In this document: piece after piece, positions 24,809-33,078 of the stretch
Numbering within the stretch: position 1 is the stretch's first letter
Layout: each line of letters begins with the position of its first letter
From: JAIQFV01 sp041494885
Lineage (GTDB): Bacteria > Acidobacteriota > Terriglobia > JAIQFV01
Direction: 5' to 3'
DNA: 64,000 nucleotides
Assembly: GCA_041494885.1 (NCBI GenBank)
Contig: JBGQBO010000008.1
Coordinates: 77,267 to 141,266 of the forward strand
Translations under genes and position numbers: made by a program
Notes under the pieces: model-generated
Database searches by the model: none
Told to the model about the DNA's origin: nothing
The model's input: only the letters and a program-made list of their open reading frames with translations

Positions 24809-26161
24809 ATGGCCACAAATGTCATTATGCCCCAAATGGGAGAGTCCATATTTGAAGGGACGGTCACGCGGTGGCTCAAAAAGGTTGGCGAACCAGTGAA
24901 GCGGGACGAACCCCTTTTTGAGATCTCCACGGACAAGGTCGATTCTGAGATCCCTTCGCCCGCAGCCGGCGTCCTCACAACAATCCTAGTCCCCGAGGGC
25001 CAGACCGTCCAGGTGAACACGGTGGTCGCGGTGTTAGACGGCGAAACGGGTGCCTCGGTGACTCCGTCCGCGTCAGAGGTTGTGGCGACGGCACCTCCGG
25101 TTTCAAGGCCGCCGGCAGCCACTCCCGCTCCCCATCCACCCCAGCCTGAAGCGAGACCGGCACCCAGCGGCGAGCTTCCAGAAGATATCAGGTCCTCACC
25201 TCTCGTCCGAAAGATGGCCCGGGAGTATAACCTTGAGCTCACAAAGATTAAGGGGACTGGATTGGGAAATCGAATTACGAAACAGGACATTGAGACCTAT
25301 CTAGCGGACGCGGGTGTGCAACCGCTTCCTCCTGGAGCGCCACCTCCCTCTGCTCCATCCAGGCCCGCCCCGAAACCGATCCCGCCGGGGCCTACGGTCG
25401 TCCCGCCCTCAGTGGCGCCCCCCACAACCGTCGCCACCCCTGCCCCCTCACCCCCCCCAGCTTCCCCTGCCAGCCGCGTCACCATTGAGCCCATGTCGAC
25501 GATGCGCAAGCAGATTTCGGAACACATGGTGATGAGCAAGCGTACTTCGGCGCATGTGAATACCATTTTTGAGGTCGACGTTACTAACGTCGTGAAGCTG
25601 CGTGAACGCGAGCAGCAGAACTTCCAACGGACGAACGGGGTCAAACTCACTTTCACCGCATTTTTGGCCAAAGCCGTAGCGGATACGCTTAGAGAATTCC
25701 CCATCCTGAATTCCTCCGTCGAGGGCAATAACATTGTTTATAAGAAGGACATTAATGTCGGAATCGCTGTGGCACTCGATTGGGGGCTCATTGTTCCGGT
25801 CATTAAGAATGCGGAAGACAAGAGCTTTGTCGGCGTTGCCAAGACGATAGCGGACCTGGCAGAGCGTGCCCGAACCAAGAAGCTGAAGCCGGAAGAAGTG
25901 CAAAACGGCACGTTCACGATCACGAATCCGGGGATTTTCGGAAGTTTGTTTGGAACCCCGATCATTAACCAGCCGCAGGTGGCCATCCTCGGCGTCGGAT
26001 CCATAACCAAGAGGCCGGTAGTGATTGAAAACGACGCCATTGCCATCCGGTCCATGGTCATACTCAGTCTCTCTTTTGATCATCGTGTGGTGGATGGCGC
26101 TGTGGCAGATCAATTCATGGCCGCCCTCAAAAAACGGCTGGAGAACTGGAAGAGTCTTTAA
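24809..26161 (+). CDS. pdhC: Dihydrolipoamide acyltransferase (E2)
   Basis: 450 residues from the ATG at 24809, which has AGGAG seven bases upstream; the frame extends further up but that part overlaps pdhB. Lipoyl domain 1-75 with lipoylated K43 in FEISTDKVDSEIPSP; Pro/Ala-rich linker; E1/E3-binding domain (about 130-170: SSPLVRKMAREYNLELTKI, GTGLGNRITKQDIETYL); another long Pro-rich linker; catalytic acyltransferase core with the SFDHRVVDGA motif (H425, D429). One lipoyl domain only. It transfers the acyl group from E1 to CoA and is served by lpdA and lipA in the same cluster. Confidence 0.95.
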   Translation: MATNVIMPQMGESIFEGTVTRWLKKVGEPVKRDEPLFEISTDKVDSEIPSPAAGVLTTILVPEGQTVQVNTVVAVLDGETGASVTPSASEVVATAPPVSRPPAATPAPHPPQPEARPAPSGELPEDIRSSPLVRKMAREYNLELTKIKGTGLGNRITKQDIETYLADAGVQPLPPGAPPPSAPSRPAPKPIPPGPTVVPPSVAPPTTVATPAPSPPPASPASRVTIEPMSTMRKQISEHMVMSKRTSAHVNTIFEVDVTNVVKLREREQQNFQRTNGVKLTFTAFLAKAVADTLREFPILNSSVEGNNIVYKKDINVGIAVALDWGLIVPVIKNAEDKSFVGVAKTIADLAERARTKKLKPEEVQNGTFTITNPGIFGSLFGTPIINQPQVAILGVGSITKRPVVIENDAIAIRSMVILSLSFDHRVVDGAVADQFMAALKKRLENWKSL

Positions 26162-26259
26162 TCGAAGTCCTGGATGAGGTTCGTTGTAAAATAACATGGA
26201 TCACAGAGGACCTGAACAAGTAATGGATTTGCGGCAACAACCCATGAAGCAAAACGATT

Positions 26260-27156
26260 ATGCCTCTTTCTACTGAATCCGACAGCAAACCGCACCGGCC
26301 TCCGTGGCTCAAAGTAAAACTCCCCAACAGTGAGGGCTACTTTGAGATCAAGCGGTTGGCCCGAGAGAAGAATCTCCATACCGTCTGCGAGGAGGCGAGA
26401 TGTCCCAACATATCTGAATGTTGGGGAAAACATACAGCCACGTTCATGATTCTGGGGGATGTGTGTACCCGGGCCTGCCGTTTCTGTGCGGTGAAAACCG
26501 GGTTACCGAAGGGGTATGACCTGGAGGAACCGCGGCGCGTTGCCGAGGCGGTAAGAACCCTGAACATCAAGCATGCGGTCCTCACCTCCGTTGATCGGGA
26601 CGACTTGCCGGATCAAGGCGCCTTTATTTTTGCGGAGACGATACGGCAGATCCGGGCGATCATGCCTGAAACAAAGGTCGAAGTGCTCACTCCTGATTTT
26701 CGAGGGTCTGTAGAGTGCCTGCGCCGTGTGCTGGAGGCCTCCCCGGACGTTTTTGCCCACAATGTGGAGACGGTGCCGCGACTTTACCGGACGGTTCGGC
26801 CCGGGGCGCGTTTTGTCTGGTCCACTCAACTGCTGGCCGCGGCCAAGCACTTTTCGCCTCAAACATTGACGAAATCCAGCGTGATGCTGGGCCTGGGTGA
26901 AACACGCGAAGAGTTAATTGAGGTCATGCAGGTTCTTCAGGGCATTCAGGTGGATATTATGACTTTGGGGCAGTATCTCCAACCGACGCGAGAGCACGCT
27001 CCGGTGGAAAGGTTCTACCCGCCGGAGGAATTCAGCGAGTTGAAGTCCCTGGGGGAGGCCATGGGGATCCCGCACGTCGAAGCCGGACCTCTCGTTCGAA
27101 GTTCCTACCATGCCGAAACGCAAGTGAATGCCCTGAAGGATGCGACACCTCGTTGA
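26260..27156 (+). CDS. lipA: Lipoyl synthase
   Basis: Radical-SAM enzyme that inserts two sulfurs into octanoyl groups to make the lipoyl cofactor of E2. 298 residues. Auxiliary cluster ligands C43, C48 and C54 (CEEARCPNISEC); radical-SAM cluster C69, C73, C76 (CTRACRFC); conserved C-terminal VRSSYHAETQ supplying the Ser ligand. It begins 98 bp after the E2 gene. lipB or an lplA ligase is not in the window, so the octanoyl donor route is elsewhere. Confidence 0.96.
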   Translation: MPLSTESDSKPHRPPWLKVKLPNSEGYFEIKRLAREKNLHTVCEEARCPNISECWGKHTATFMILGDVCTRACRFCAVKTGLPKGYDLEEPRRVAEAVRTLNIKHAVLTSVDRDDLPDQGAFIFAETIRQIRAIMPETKVEVLTPDFRGSVECLRRVLEASPDVFAHNVETVPRLYRTVRPGARFVWSTQLLAAAKHFSPQTLTKSSVMLGLGETREELIEVMQVLQGIQVDIMTLGQYLQPTREHAPVERFYPPEEFSELKSLGEAMGIPHVEAGPLVRSSYHAETQVNALKDATPR

Positions 27157-27388
27157 AGAGCATGCCGGGCATCGGGCCGCCGCGCTTCACGTGGAATCAA
27201 CCCCTCTATCCTGATCTATTCATTGTGATGCTATCCTCCTGATTTTTCTTGCCCTTGAAATCCATCGGTCGCCATTTGATCCTCTTCCCGCTTGTCAACC
27301 CACGATTTTTTTGAGATAGTGAATGGAGTTTATTTTACCCATCGGCACGTAGTATTTATCCTGCCCTGATTAGAAGTGAGGTCGTCGC

Positions 27389-28003
27389 ATGTTAAGAATC
27401 CTGCCCCGTGAAGCCAAGTTCTTCGAATTATTTGTGGATATGGCAAAGAACATTGAGCGGGCCTCGCAACAACTCGTGGAGCTTTTGGTCCGGTACGACA
27501 ATGTGGCCGAACGAGTCCGATCCATCAAGGACATCGAGCACCTCGGTGACCAGATGACCCATGACCTGTTCACGCGGCTGAACAAGACTTTCATTACCCC
27601 CATTGATCGCGAAGACATCCATGAGCTCGCGAGCAAGCTCGATGACGTGTTGGATATGATTGATGCGGTCTCCAGCCGCATGCTCATTTATAAGATCGAA
27701 AAACCCACGGAAGACGCCGTGCGGCTGGCGGAACTCATTCATACGGCGACCCATGTCCTCGTGCAGGCGCTCGCCGTGCTCGAGAAGCACGACCATATCA
27801 TCGAACATTGCATCGAGATCAACCGCCTGGAGAACGAGGGCGACCGGGTCAGCCGCATTGCCATTGCGCGTCTCTTTGACGATCACAACGATCCCATTTA
27901 CATCATCAAGTGGAAGGAGATTTACGAAGTCCTGGAGGGGGCGATCGACCGCTGCGAGGATGTCGCCAATGTTATCGAAGGCGTGGTTGTAAAGAATGCT
28001 TAA
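27389..28003 (+). CDS. DUF47 (PhoU-like) phosphate-transport accessory protein
   Basis: 204 residues, all-helical, with PhoU/DUF47 hallmarks: FFELFVDMAKNIERASQQL, IKDIEHLGDQMTHDLFTRLN, FITPIDREDIHELASKLDDV, ENEGDRVSRIAIARLFDD, DPIYIIKWKEIYEVLEGAID. In many bacteria DUF47 lies next to a PiT transporter and is thought to modulate it, possibly via metal or phosphate sensing. Here its stop overlaps the PiT start by 8 bp, indicating translational coupling. The 232-bp upstream gap holds no recognised gene. Confidence 0.93.
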   Translation: MLRILPREAKFFELFVDMAKNIERASQQLVELLVRYDNVAERVRSIKDIEHLGDQMTHDLFTRLNKTFITPIDREDIHELASKLDDVLDMIDAVSSRMLIYKIEKPTEDAVRLAELIHTATHVLVQALAVLEKHDHIIEHCIEINRLENEGDRVSRIAIARLFDDHNDPIYIIKWKEIYEVLEGAIDRCEDVANVIEGVVVKNA

Positions 28004-29015
28004 CCCCATGCTCCTGCTCGTTATCGGGATCATCGTCGTCGCGCTCATCTTCGACTTCTTCAACGGCTTTCATGACGCTGCCAACTCCATCGCGACCGTC
28101 GTATCCACCCGCGTTTTGACTCCGGGGCTGGCTGTGATCTGGGCTGCCTTCTTTAATTTCATCGCCGCCTTTTTTTTCCCACTGAACGTTGCAAAAACCA
28201 TTGGCAAGGGGCTCATCGTTCCTGACGCCGTCAATGAATATGTGCTGCTGGCCGGCCTGGTCGGCGCCATTGCGTGGGACATCATCACCTGGTATTACGG
28301 CCTGCCGACCAGTTCCTCGCATGCTCTGATAGGAGGATATGCAGGGGCAGCGATCGCGCAAGTCGGTTTCAGCGCGATCATCTATCACGGCTGGACCAAG
28401 ACCATTGTCTCGATGTTCATCTCCCCCGTGATCGGTTTAGTGGCCGGCTTTCTCTTAATGGTGGGTGTGGCGTGGACATTCCGCCGCTCCTTCCCTGGTC
28501 GCGTCGACAAGTATTTTCGGAAATTGCAGCTGGTGTCGGCTGGGCTCTACAGTCTTGGGCATGGCGGAAATGACGCCCAAAAGACCATGGGGATCATCGC
28601 TATCCTGGTGTTCACTTACAAGAGATCCATGGGAGCGGCTCCGGGCGATATCCACGTCACCTTGTGGATGATCCTCGCCTGCCATGCTGCGATCGCGTTG
28701 GGAACACTTTCCGGTGGTTGGCGTATTGTCAAGACGATGGGATCGAAAATCACGAAGCTGAAACCGGTGGGTGGATTCTGTGCAGAAACCGCTGCCGCAC
28801 TCACCTTGTTCGGCAACTCCTATCTGGGAATTCCCGTCTCAACCACTCATACCATCACTGGGGCCATCATGGGGGTGGGGGCCACGCAACGGCTCTCTGC
28901 GGTTCGCTGGGGTGTCGCCACACGAATCGTCTGGGCCTGGCTCCTGACTATCCCTGCTTCTGCTCTTATCGCTGCCGCGACGTATCACTTTTTGCGCCTG
29001 TTCATCAAAATCTGA
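27996..29015 (+). CDS. pit: PiT-family inorganic phosphate transporter
   Basis: 339 residues with about ten membrane segments. PiT signature pieces: DFFNGFHDAANSIATVVSTRV near the N-terminus (family GXXXDXANS motif), its counterpart SLGHGGNDAQKTMGII in the second half, and GIPVSTTHTITGAIMGVGA. It takes up inorganic phosphate (as metal-phosphate) driven by the proton gradient. The start at 27996 overlaps DUF47; the next Met (residue 5) is an alternative. Confidence 0.95.
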   Translation: MLNPMLLLVIGIIVVALIFDFFNGFHDAANSIATVVSTRVLTPGLAVIWAAFFNFIAAFFFPLNVAKTIGKGLIVPDAVNEYVLLAGLVGAIAWDIITWYYGLPTSSSHALIGGYAGAAIAQVGFSAIIYHGWTKTIVSMFISPVIGLVAGFLLMVGVAWTFRRSFPGRVDKYFRKLQLVSAGLYSLGHGGNDAQKTMGIIAILVFTYKRSMGAAPGDIHVTLWMILACHAAIALGTLSGGWRIVKTMGSKITKLKPVGGFCAETAAALTLFGNSYLGIPVSTTHTITGAIMGVGATQRLSAVRWGVATRIVWAWLLTIPASALIAAATYHFLRLFIKI

Positions 29016-29133
29016 AAGAAACCGACTGCTCAATACCATTGTCTAGGCGTTTGATTTCCTCTCTCTTTAGAGTCATCGACTCTCATAAGGGCCACCGAGT
29101 GCCTTCAGACAACCGGAGGGTCTTCGCGTTTTT

Positions 29134-29190
29134 AGAATTTGGATCCTTGTTTTTTGTTTGGAATTTGGATTATGGAGCTTGGGATTTTTT
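29134..29190. repeat. AT-rich GAATTTGGAT repeat
   Basis: Two exact copies of GAATTTGGAT (29135-29144 and 29161-29170) with related T-rich units around them (GAGCTTGGGATTTTTT), between the PiT gene and the tRNA-Sec gene. This resembles the short intergenic unit families seen at loci A-D but without a second inverted arm. Confidence 0.55.
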
Positions 29191-29195
29191 TTAGC

Positions 29196-29295
29196 TGGCG
29201 GAAGTGTGTGGGAATCGAACCCACCGAACCCTGCCGAATGGCAGCGTCCCACTGGTTTTGAAGACCAGGCGGATCACCAGACCCAATCCACTTCC
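29196..29295 (-). tRNA. selC: tRNA-Sec (anticodon TCA)
   Basis: Selenocysteine tRNA, which inserts Sec at recoded UGA codons. 100 nt including an encoded CCA (plus 29196-29198). The anticodon arm is CTGGT/ACCAG around loop CTTCAAA with anticodon TCA at 29259-29261. The variable arm is long with stem CTGCC/GGCAG (29231-29244). The T arm is GTGGG/CCCAC with TTCGATT. The acceptor pairs GGAAGTG with CACTTCC (7 bp) and a G-A eighth pair where bacterial tRNA-Sec normally has 8 bp. The 13-bp-like long acceptor/T branch and large variable arm exclude ordinary UGA suppressors. No selA, selB or selD is in the window. Confidence 0.93.
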
Positions 29296-29302
29296 GTGGA
29301 GC

Positions 29303-29330
29303 ATTATCGACCAAATCCTCAATTTTGCAA
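29303..29330 (-). promoter_or_regulatory. Promoter candidate for tRNA-Sec
   Basis: On the minus strand TTGCAA (29325-29330), a 16-bp spacer and GATAAT (29303-29308, 5 of 6) place transcription start at about the first base of the tRNA (29295), 7 nt after the -10. Confidence 0.55.
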
Positions 29331-29524
29331 ATGCCGACAGTTACAGACTTAATCTCACCAATGAAAAAGGGTCTTCCCTCTTTCTTACCCGGGAGGAAGA
29401 TCCCCCGAGGTGTAGCATGAGGTCCGCATGGCAGGTCCAATCCCTCGGAGCTTTCGGATTCCGTCTGTGATTCCACTTCATCTGTCCCTTCAACGCACCA
29501 AGCCAAACCAAGGAGGATAGGAAC

Positions 29525-32500
29525 GTGAGATTTTTACATCGATTACTGCTCATATTGAGTCTTATGAGCCTTGTCATAGCTTTCACGGGTTTTGCCCAGC
29601 AAGACAAGCCCGGAACCGAGTCTGTCACGCCTGAAGAGGGCAGACCGTCTGATCCCTTCTCATCCACCACCTTCAACGGCTTGAAGCTCCGATCGATCGG
29701 ACCGGCGACGACCTCCGGCCGTGTGGTTGATTTTGCCGTCAACCCAAAGAATCGCAGCCATTATTTCGTTGCATCCGCCTCAGGCGGCGTCTGGAAAACC
29801 ATCAATTCGGGGACGAGTTGGACTTCGGTTTTTGACAGCCAGGGTTCCTACTCCATCGGCACCGTGGTGCTCGACCCGAAGAACTCCTCCATCGTCTGGG
29901 TGGGGACCGGAGAGAACAACAGCCAACGCAGTGTCGGGTATGGCGACGGGGTCTATCGGTCTGAAGATGGGGGGAAAAGCTGGAAAAACATGGGCCTGAA
30001 GAAATCCGAACATATCGGCCGCATCATGATTGATCCACGCAATACGGATACAGTCTATGTGGCGGCCCAAGGACCCCTGTGGGGTCCGGGGGGCGACCGC
30101 GGCCTCTTCAAAACCACTGACGGCGGCAAGACCTGGAAGAATATCCTCTCCATCAGCGAGAACACCGGTGTGACTGACCTCGTCATGGATCTCAGAAATC
30201 CGGATATTCTTTTTGCTGCTGCTTACCAGCGGCGACGGCATGTTTTCACCCTCATCGACGGCGGACCGGAGAGCGCTCTCTACAGGTCTACCGACGCCGG
30301 GGCCACATGGACCAAACTGAAATCCGGACTGCCCAGCGAAGACCTGGGGCGCATTGGACTCGCCATTTCGCGAACCCATCCCGATGTGATCTACGCGATC
30401 ATCGAGGCCGCAAACAAGAAGGGCGGTATTTTCCGGTCTGAAGATCAGGGCGCCACCTGGGAAAAGAGAAATGATTACGATAGCACCGCCATGTATTACA
30501 GCCAGATTTATGTCGACCCCCAAAATACCGAGCGCATCTACGTCATGAACGTTTTCATCATGGTGTCTGATGATGGAGGCAAGACCTTGCGCCGGCTTGG
30601 AGAAAAGGCAAAACATGTCGACAGTCACGCCCTGTGGATCGATCCGGAGGACACAAATTATTACCTCGTGGGCTGTGATGGAGGCATCTACGAAAGCTTC
30701 GACCGTGGCGCGACCTGGGCGTTCAAGAACAATCTCCCCATCACCCAGTTCTATGACGTCGCGGTGGACAACGCCACACCGTTTTACAATGTCTATGGCG
30801 GAACGCAGGATAATTACTCTTTGGGCGGCCCTTCGCGGACTTTCAGTGCTTCCGGCATCACGAATGCCGATTGGTTTGTCACGCAAGGGGGCGACGGCTT
30901 CCGGTCACAAGTGGATCCAGAGGATCCCAACACCATCTACGCCGAATCGCAATACGGTGGTCTGGCCCGCTTTAACAAACGCACCGGCGAACGCATGGGA
31001 ATTCAGCCCCAGCCCGGCAAGGGAGAACCCCCGCTGCGATGGAACTGGGATTCTCCCCTGATCATCAGTCCCCATTCACATACCCGACTCTACTTCGCAG
31101 CCAATAAGCTTTTCCGGAGCGAGGATCGCGGTGACACCTGGAAGGCCGTAAGCCCGGATTTGTCGCGGCAGATCGATCGGAATAAACTGGCCGTGATGGG
31201 AAGAGTGTGGGGGCCCGATGCGGTCGCGAAGAACGCCTCGACGTCATTTTATGGCAACGTTGTCGCCCTCACGGAATCCCCAAAGAAGGAAGGATTGCTC
31301 TATGCCGGTACCGACGACGGCCTGGTCCAGGTGACCGAGGATGGCGGGGCAAACTGGAGGAAGATTGAGAAGTTCCCTGGCGTTCCAGAGATGGCTTACG
31401 TGAGCCGCTTGTCAGCCTCCTCACACGAGGTGAATACCGTTTACGCCACATTCGATAACCATAAAAACAACGACTTCGCCCCCTATGTCCTGAAGAGTGC
31501 CGATGCAGGAAAAAACTGGAGTTCCATCAGTGGCAACCTGCCGACGAATGGACCCGTGTTGGCCATGGCCGAGGATTCCGTGACCCCCAACCTGTTGTTC
31601 GTCGGCACTGAATTCGGTCTATTCTTCACCCTCGACGGGGGCCAGAAATGGGTTCAGCTAAAAGGAGGCCTGCCCACCATCGCCGTCCGCGACCTTGTGA
31701 TTCAGCAACGAGAGGGTGACTTGGTTGTCGCGACCTTTGGCCGCGGCTTTTACATCCTCGATGATCTTACCCCGCTGCGGGGGCTCAAGCCCGAGACCTT
31801 AAAGCAGACTGCCACTTTGTTCCCTGTTAAGGACGCCTTGATGTATATTCCGGCACAACCCCTGGGCTCCCGAGGAAAATCGTTCCAGGGTGAATCCTTC
31901 TTCACAGCCGACAATCCGCCCTTCGGAGCGACGCTGACTTATTACCTGAAAGACTCTCTCAAAACAAAAAAGGAAAAGCGCCAGGCCGATGAAAAAGCAG
32001 CTTTGAAAAAGGGGACTCCCGTTCCCTACCCTTCCCCGGATGAACTTAGGGCCGAGGAACTGGAAGAAGCTCCCGGCGTTTTTCTTACGATCACCGACCC
32101 ATCAGGAAGAACCATCCGGACCATGACCGGACCGATTACCTCGGGGTTTCATCGCGTGGCCTGGGATCTTCGTTTTCCCCCATCCACCCCTCCTCGCGAG
32201 CAGAGGCCCAGCGCCGAGGAGGAAATCTTCGGCGGCGGTCCAGTAGGGCCTCTGGCCATGCCCGGTGAATACCAGGTTGCGTTGGCACAGCGGGTAAACG
32301 GGGTTTATACGTCATTGGCCGGGCCTCTGAGCTTCAAGGTGGTTGTGCCGGGGACAGAGGCGATGGCCGCATCGGATCGGACCGCCCTTTTTGAATTTCA
32401 GAGGAAGGTGGCAAGTCTGCAGCGCGCTGTTTCGGGGTCCATCGAAGCCGCCAACAACTTGAAAACTCGTCTCGCGGCAATTAAGCGAGCCTTGCAGAAT

Positions 32501-32857
32501 ACGCCTGCCGACACAAAATCTCTGATGGAGGATGCAAGCTCCATCGAATCCCGGCTCGAACTGATCCTGCGCGCCTTGCGCGGAGATTCGATCCTGGCAG
32601 CCCGGGATGAAAATGTCCCTCCTTCAATCTCGGGGCGGGTGAATGAAATTGTGGGTGACCAGCGGATGTCCACTTCCCGGCCGACCCAGACACAGATTGA
32701 AGGCTACAATATTGCCGGCGAAGAATTTACTTCTGAACTCGCCAATCTGCGAACGTTGATCGAAGTCGACGTGGGGAGACTGGAAAAGGCGATGGAAGCC
32801 GCGGGGGCGCCCTGGACCCCCGGAAGGATTCCGGAGTGGAAGGAACTCCGGAAGTAG
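29525..32857 (+). CDS. Large secreted BNR/VPS10-like beta-propeller protein
   Basis: 1110 residues, signal peptide 1-24 (LLLILSLMSLVIAFTGFAQQ). Start GTG with AAGGAGG upstream. Residues about 45-770 carry repeated Asp-box (BNR) turns of type SxDxGxxW: SEDGGKSW, TTDGGKTW, STDAGATW, SEDQGATW, SDDGGKTL, SFDRGATW, SEDRGDTW, TEDGGANW, SADAGKNW, TLDGGQKW - ten that I can count. This fits the sortilin/VPS10-like glycosidase-fold family common in Acidobacteriota and Bacteroidota. The last 300 residues form a separate domain with a helical end. It is probably an extracytoplasmic binding or hydrolase protein; the substrate is unknown. Confidence 0.9.
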   Translation: MRFLHRLLLILSLMSLVIAFTGFAQQDKPGTESVTPEEGRPSDPFSSTTFNGLKLRSIGPATTSGRVVDFAVNPKNRSHYFVASASGGVWKTINSGTSWTSVFDSQGSYSIGTVVLDPKNSSIVWVGTGENNSQRSVGYGDGVYRSEDGGKSWKNMGLKKSEHIGRIMIDPRNTDTVYVAAQGPLWGPGGDRGLFKTTDGGKTWKNILSISENTGVTDLVMDLRNPDILFAAAYQRRRHVFTLIDGGPESALYRSTDAGATWTKLKSGLPSEDLGRIGLAISRTHPDVIYAIIEAANKKGGIFRSEDQGATWEKRNDYDSTAMYYSQIYVDPQNTERIYVMNVFIMVSDDGGKTLRRLGEKAKHVDSHALWIDPEDTNYYLVGCDGGIYESFDRGATWAFKNNLPITQFYDVAVDNATPFYNVYGGTQDNYSLGGPSRTFSASGITNADWFVTQGGDGFRSQVDPEDPNTIYAESQYGGLARFNKRTGERMGIQPQPGKGEPPLRWNWDSPLIISPHSHTRLYFAANKLFRSEDRGDTWKAVSPDLSRQIDRNKLAVMGRVWGPDAVAKNASTSFYGNVVALTESPKKEGLLYAGTDDGLVQVTEDGGANWRKIEKFPGVPEMAYVSRLSASSHEVNTVYATFDNHKNNDFAPYVLKSADAGKNWSSISGNLPTNGPVLAMAEDSVTPNLLFVGTEFGLFFTLDGGQKWVQLKGGLPTIAVRDLVIQQREGDLVVATFGRGFYILDDLTPLRGLKPETLKQTATLFPVKDALMYIPAQPLGSRGKSFQGESFFTADNPPFGATLTYYLKDSLKTKKEKRQADEKAALKKGTPVPYPSPDELRAEELEEAPGVFLTITDPSGRTIRTMTGPITSGFHRVAWDLRFPPSTPPREQRPSAEEEIFGGGPVGPLAMPGEYQVALAQRVNGVYTSLAGPLSFKVVVPGTEAMAASDRTALFEFQRKVASLQRAVSGSIEAANNLKTRLAAIKRALQNTPADTKSLMEDASSIESRLELILRALRGDSILAARDENVPPSISGRVNEIVGDQRMSTSRPTQTQIEGYNIAGEEFTSELANLRTLIEVDVGRLEKAMEAAGAPWTPGRIPEWKELRK

Positions 32858-33078
32858 GGACAAACCCAATTGGTGTTTAAATAAAAAGTTTGGACTTCGT
32901 GCGCGTTCAGGAGCATCTGCCTGCGCCGAAGGCGCTACGGCATGCAGCCCAGCGCTGGCGTTTCCCCCCGCTTCCAAGGATTTCGAGATCTTGGCCGCGA
33001 GTTCTTAGAGATATCCAAGACTTTCCGCCACACTGTTGCGTCCAACGGGAAGCACACCTTTGTTAAGGAGAGCCTTAC

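Noticed and set aside
29780..30886. A 368-codon minus-strand frame inside the BNR gene
   Set aside because: Shadow of the plus-strand Asp-box protein, whose motifs are unmistakable.
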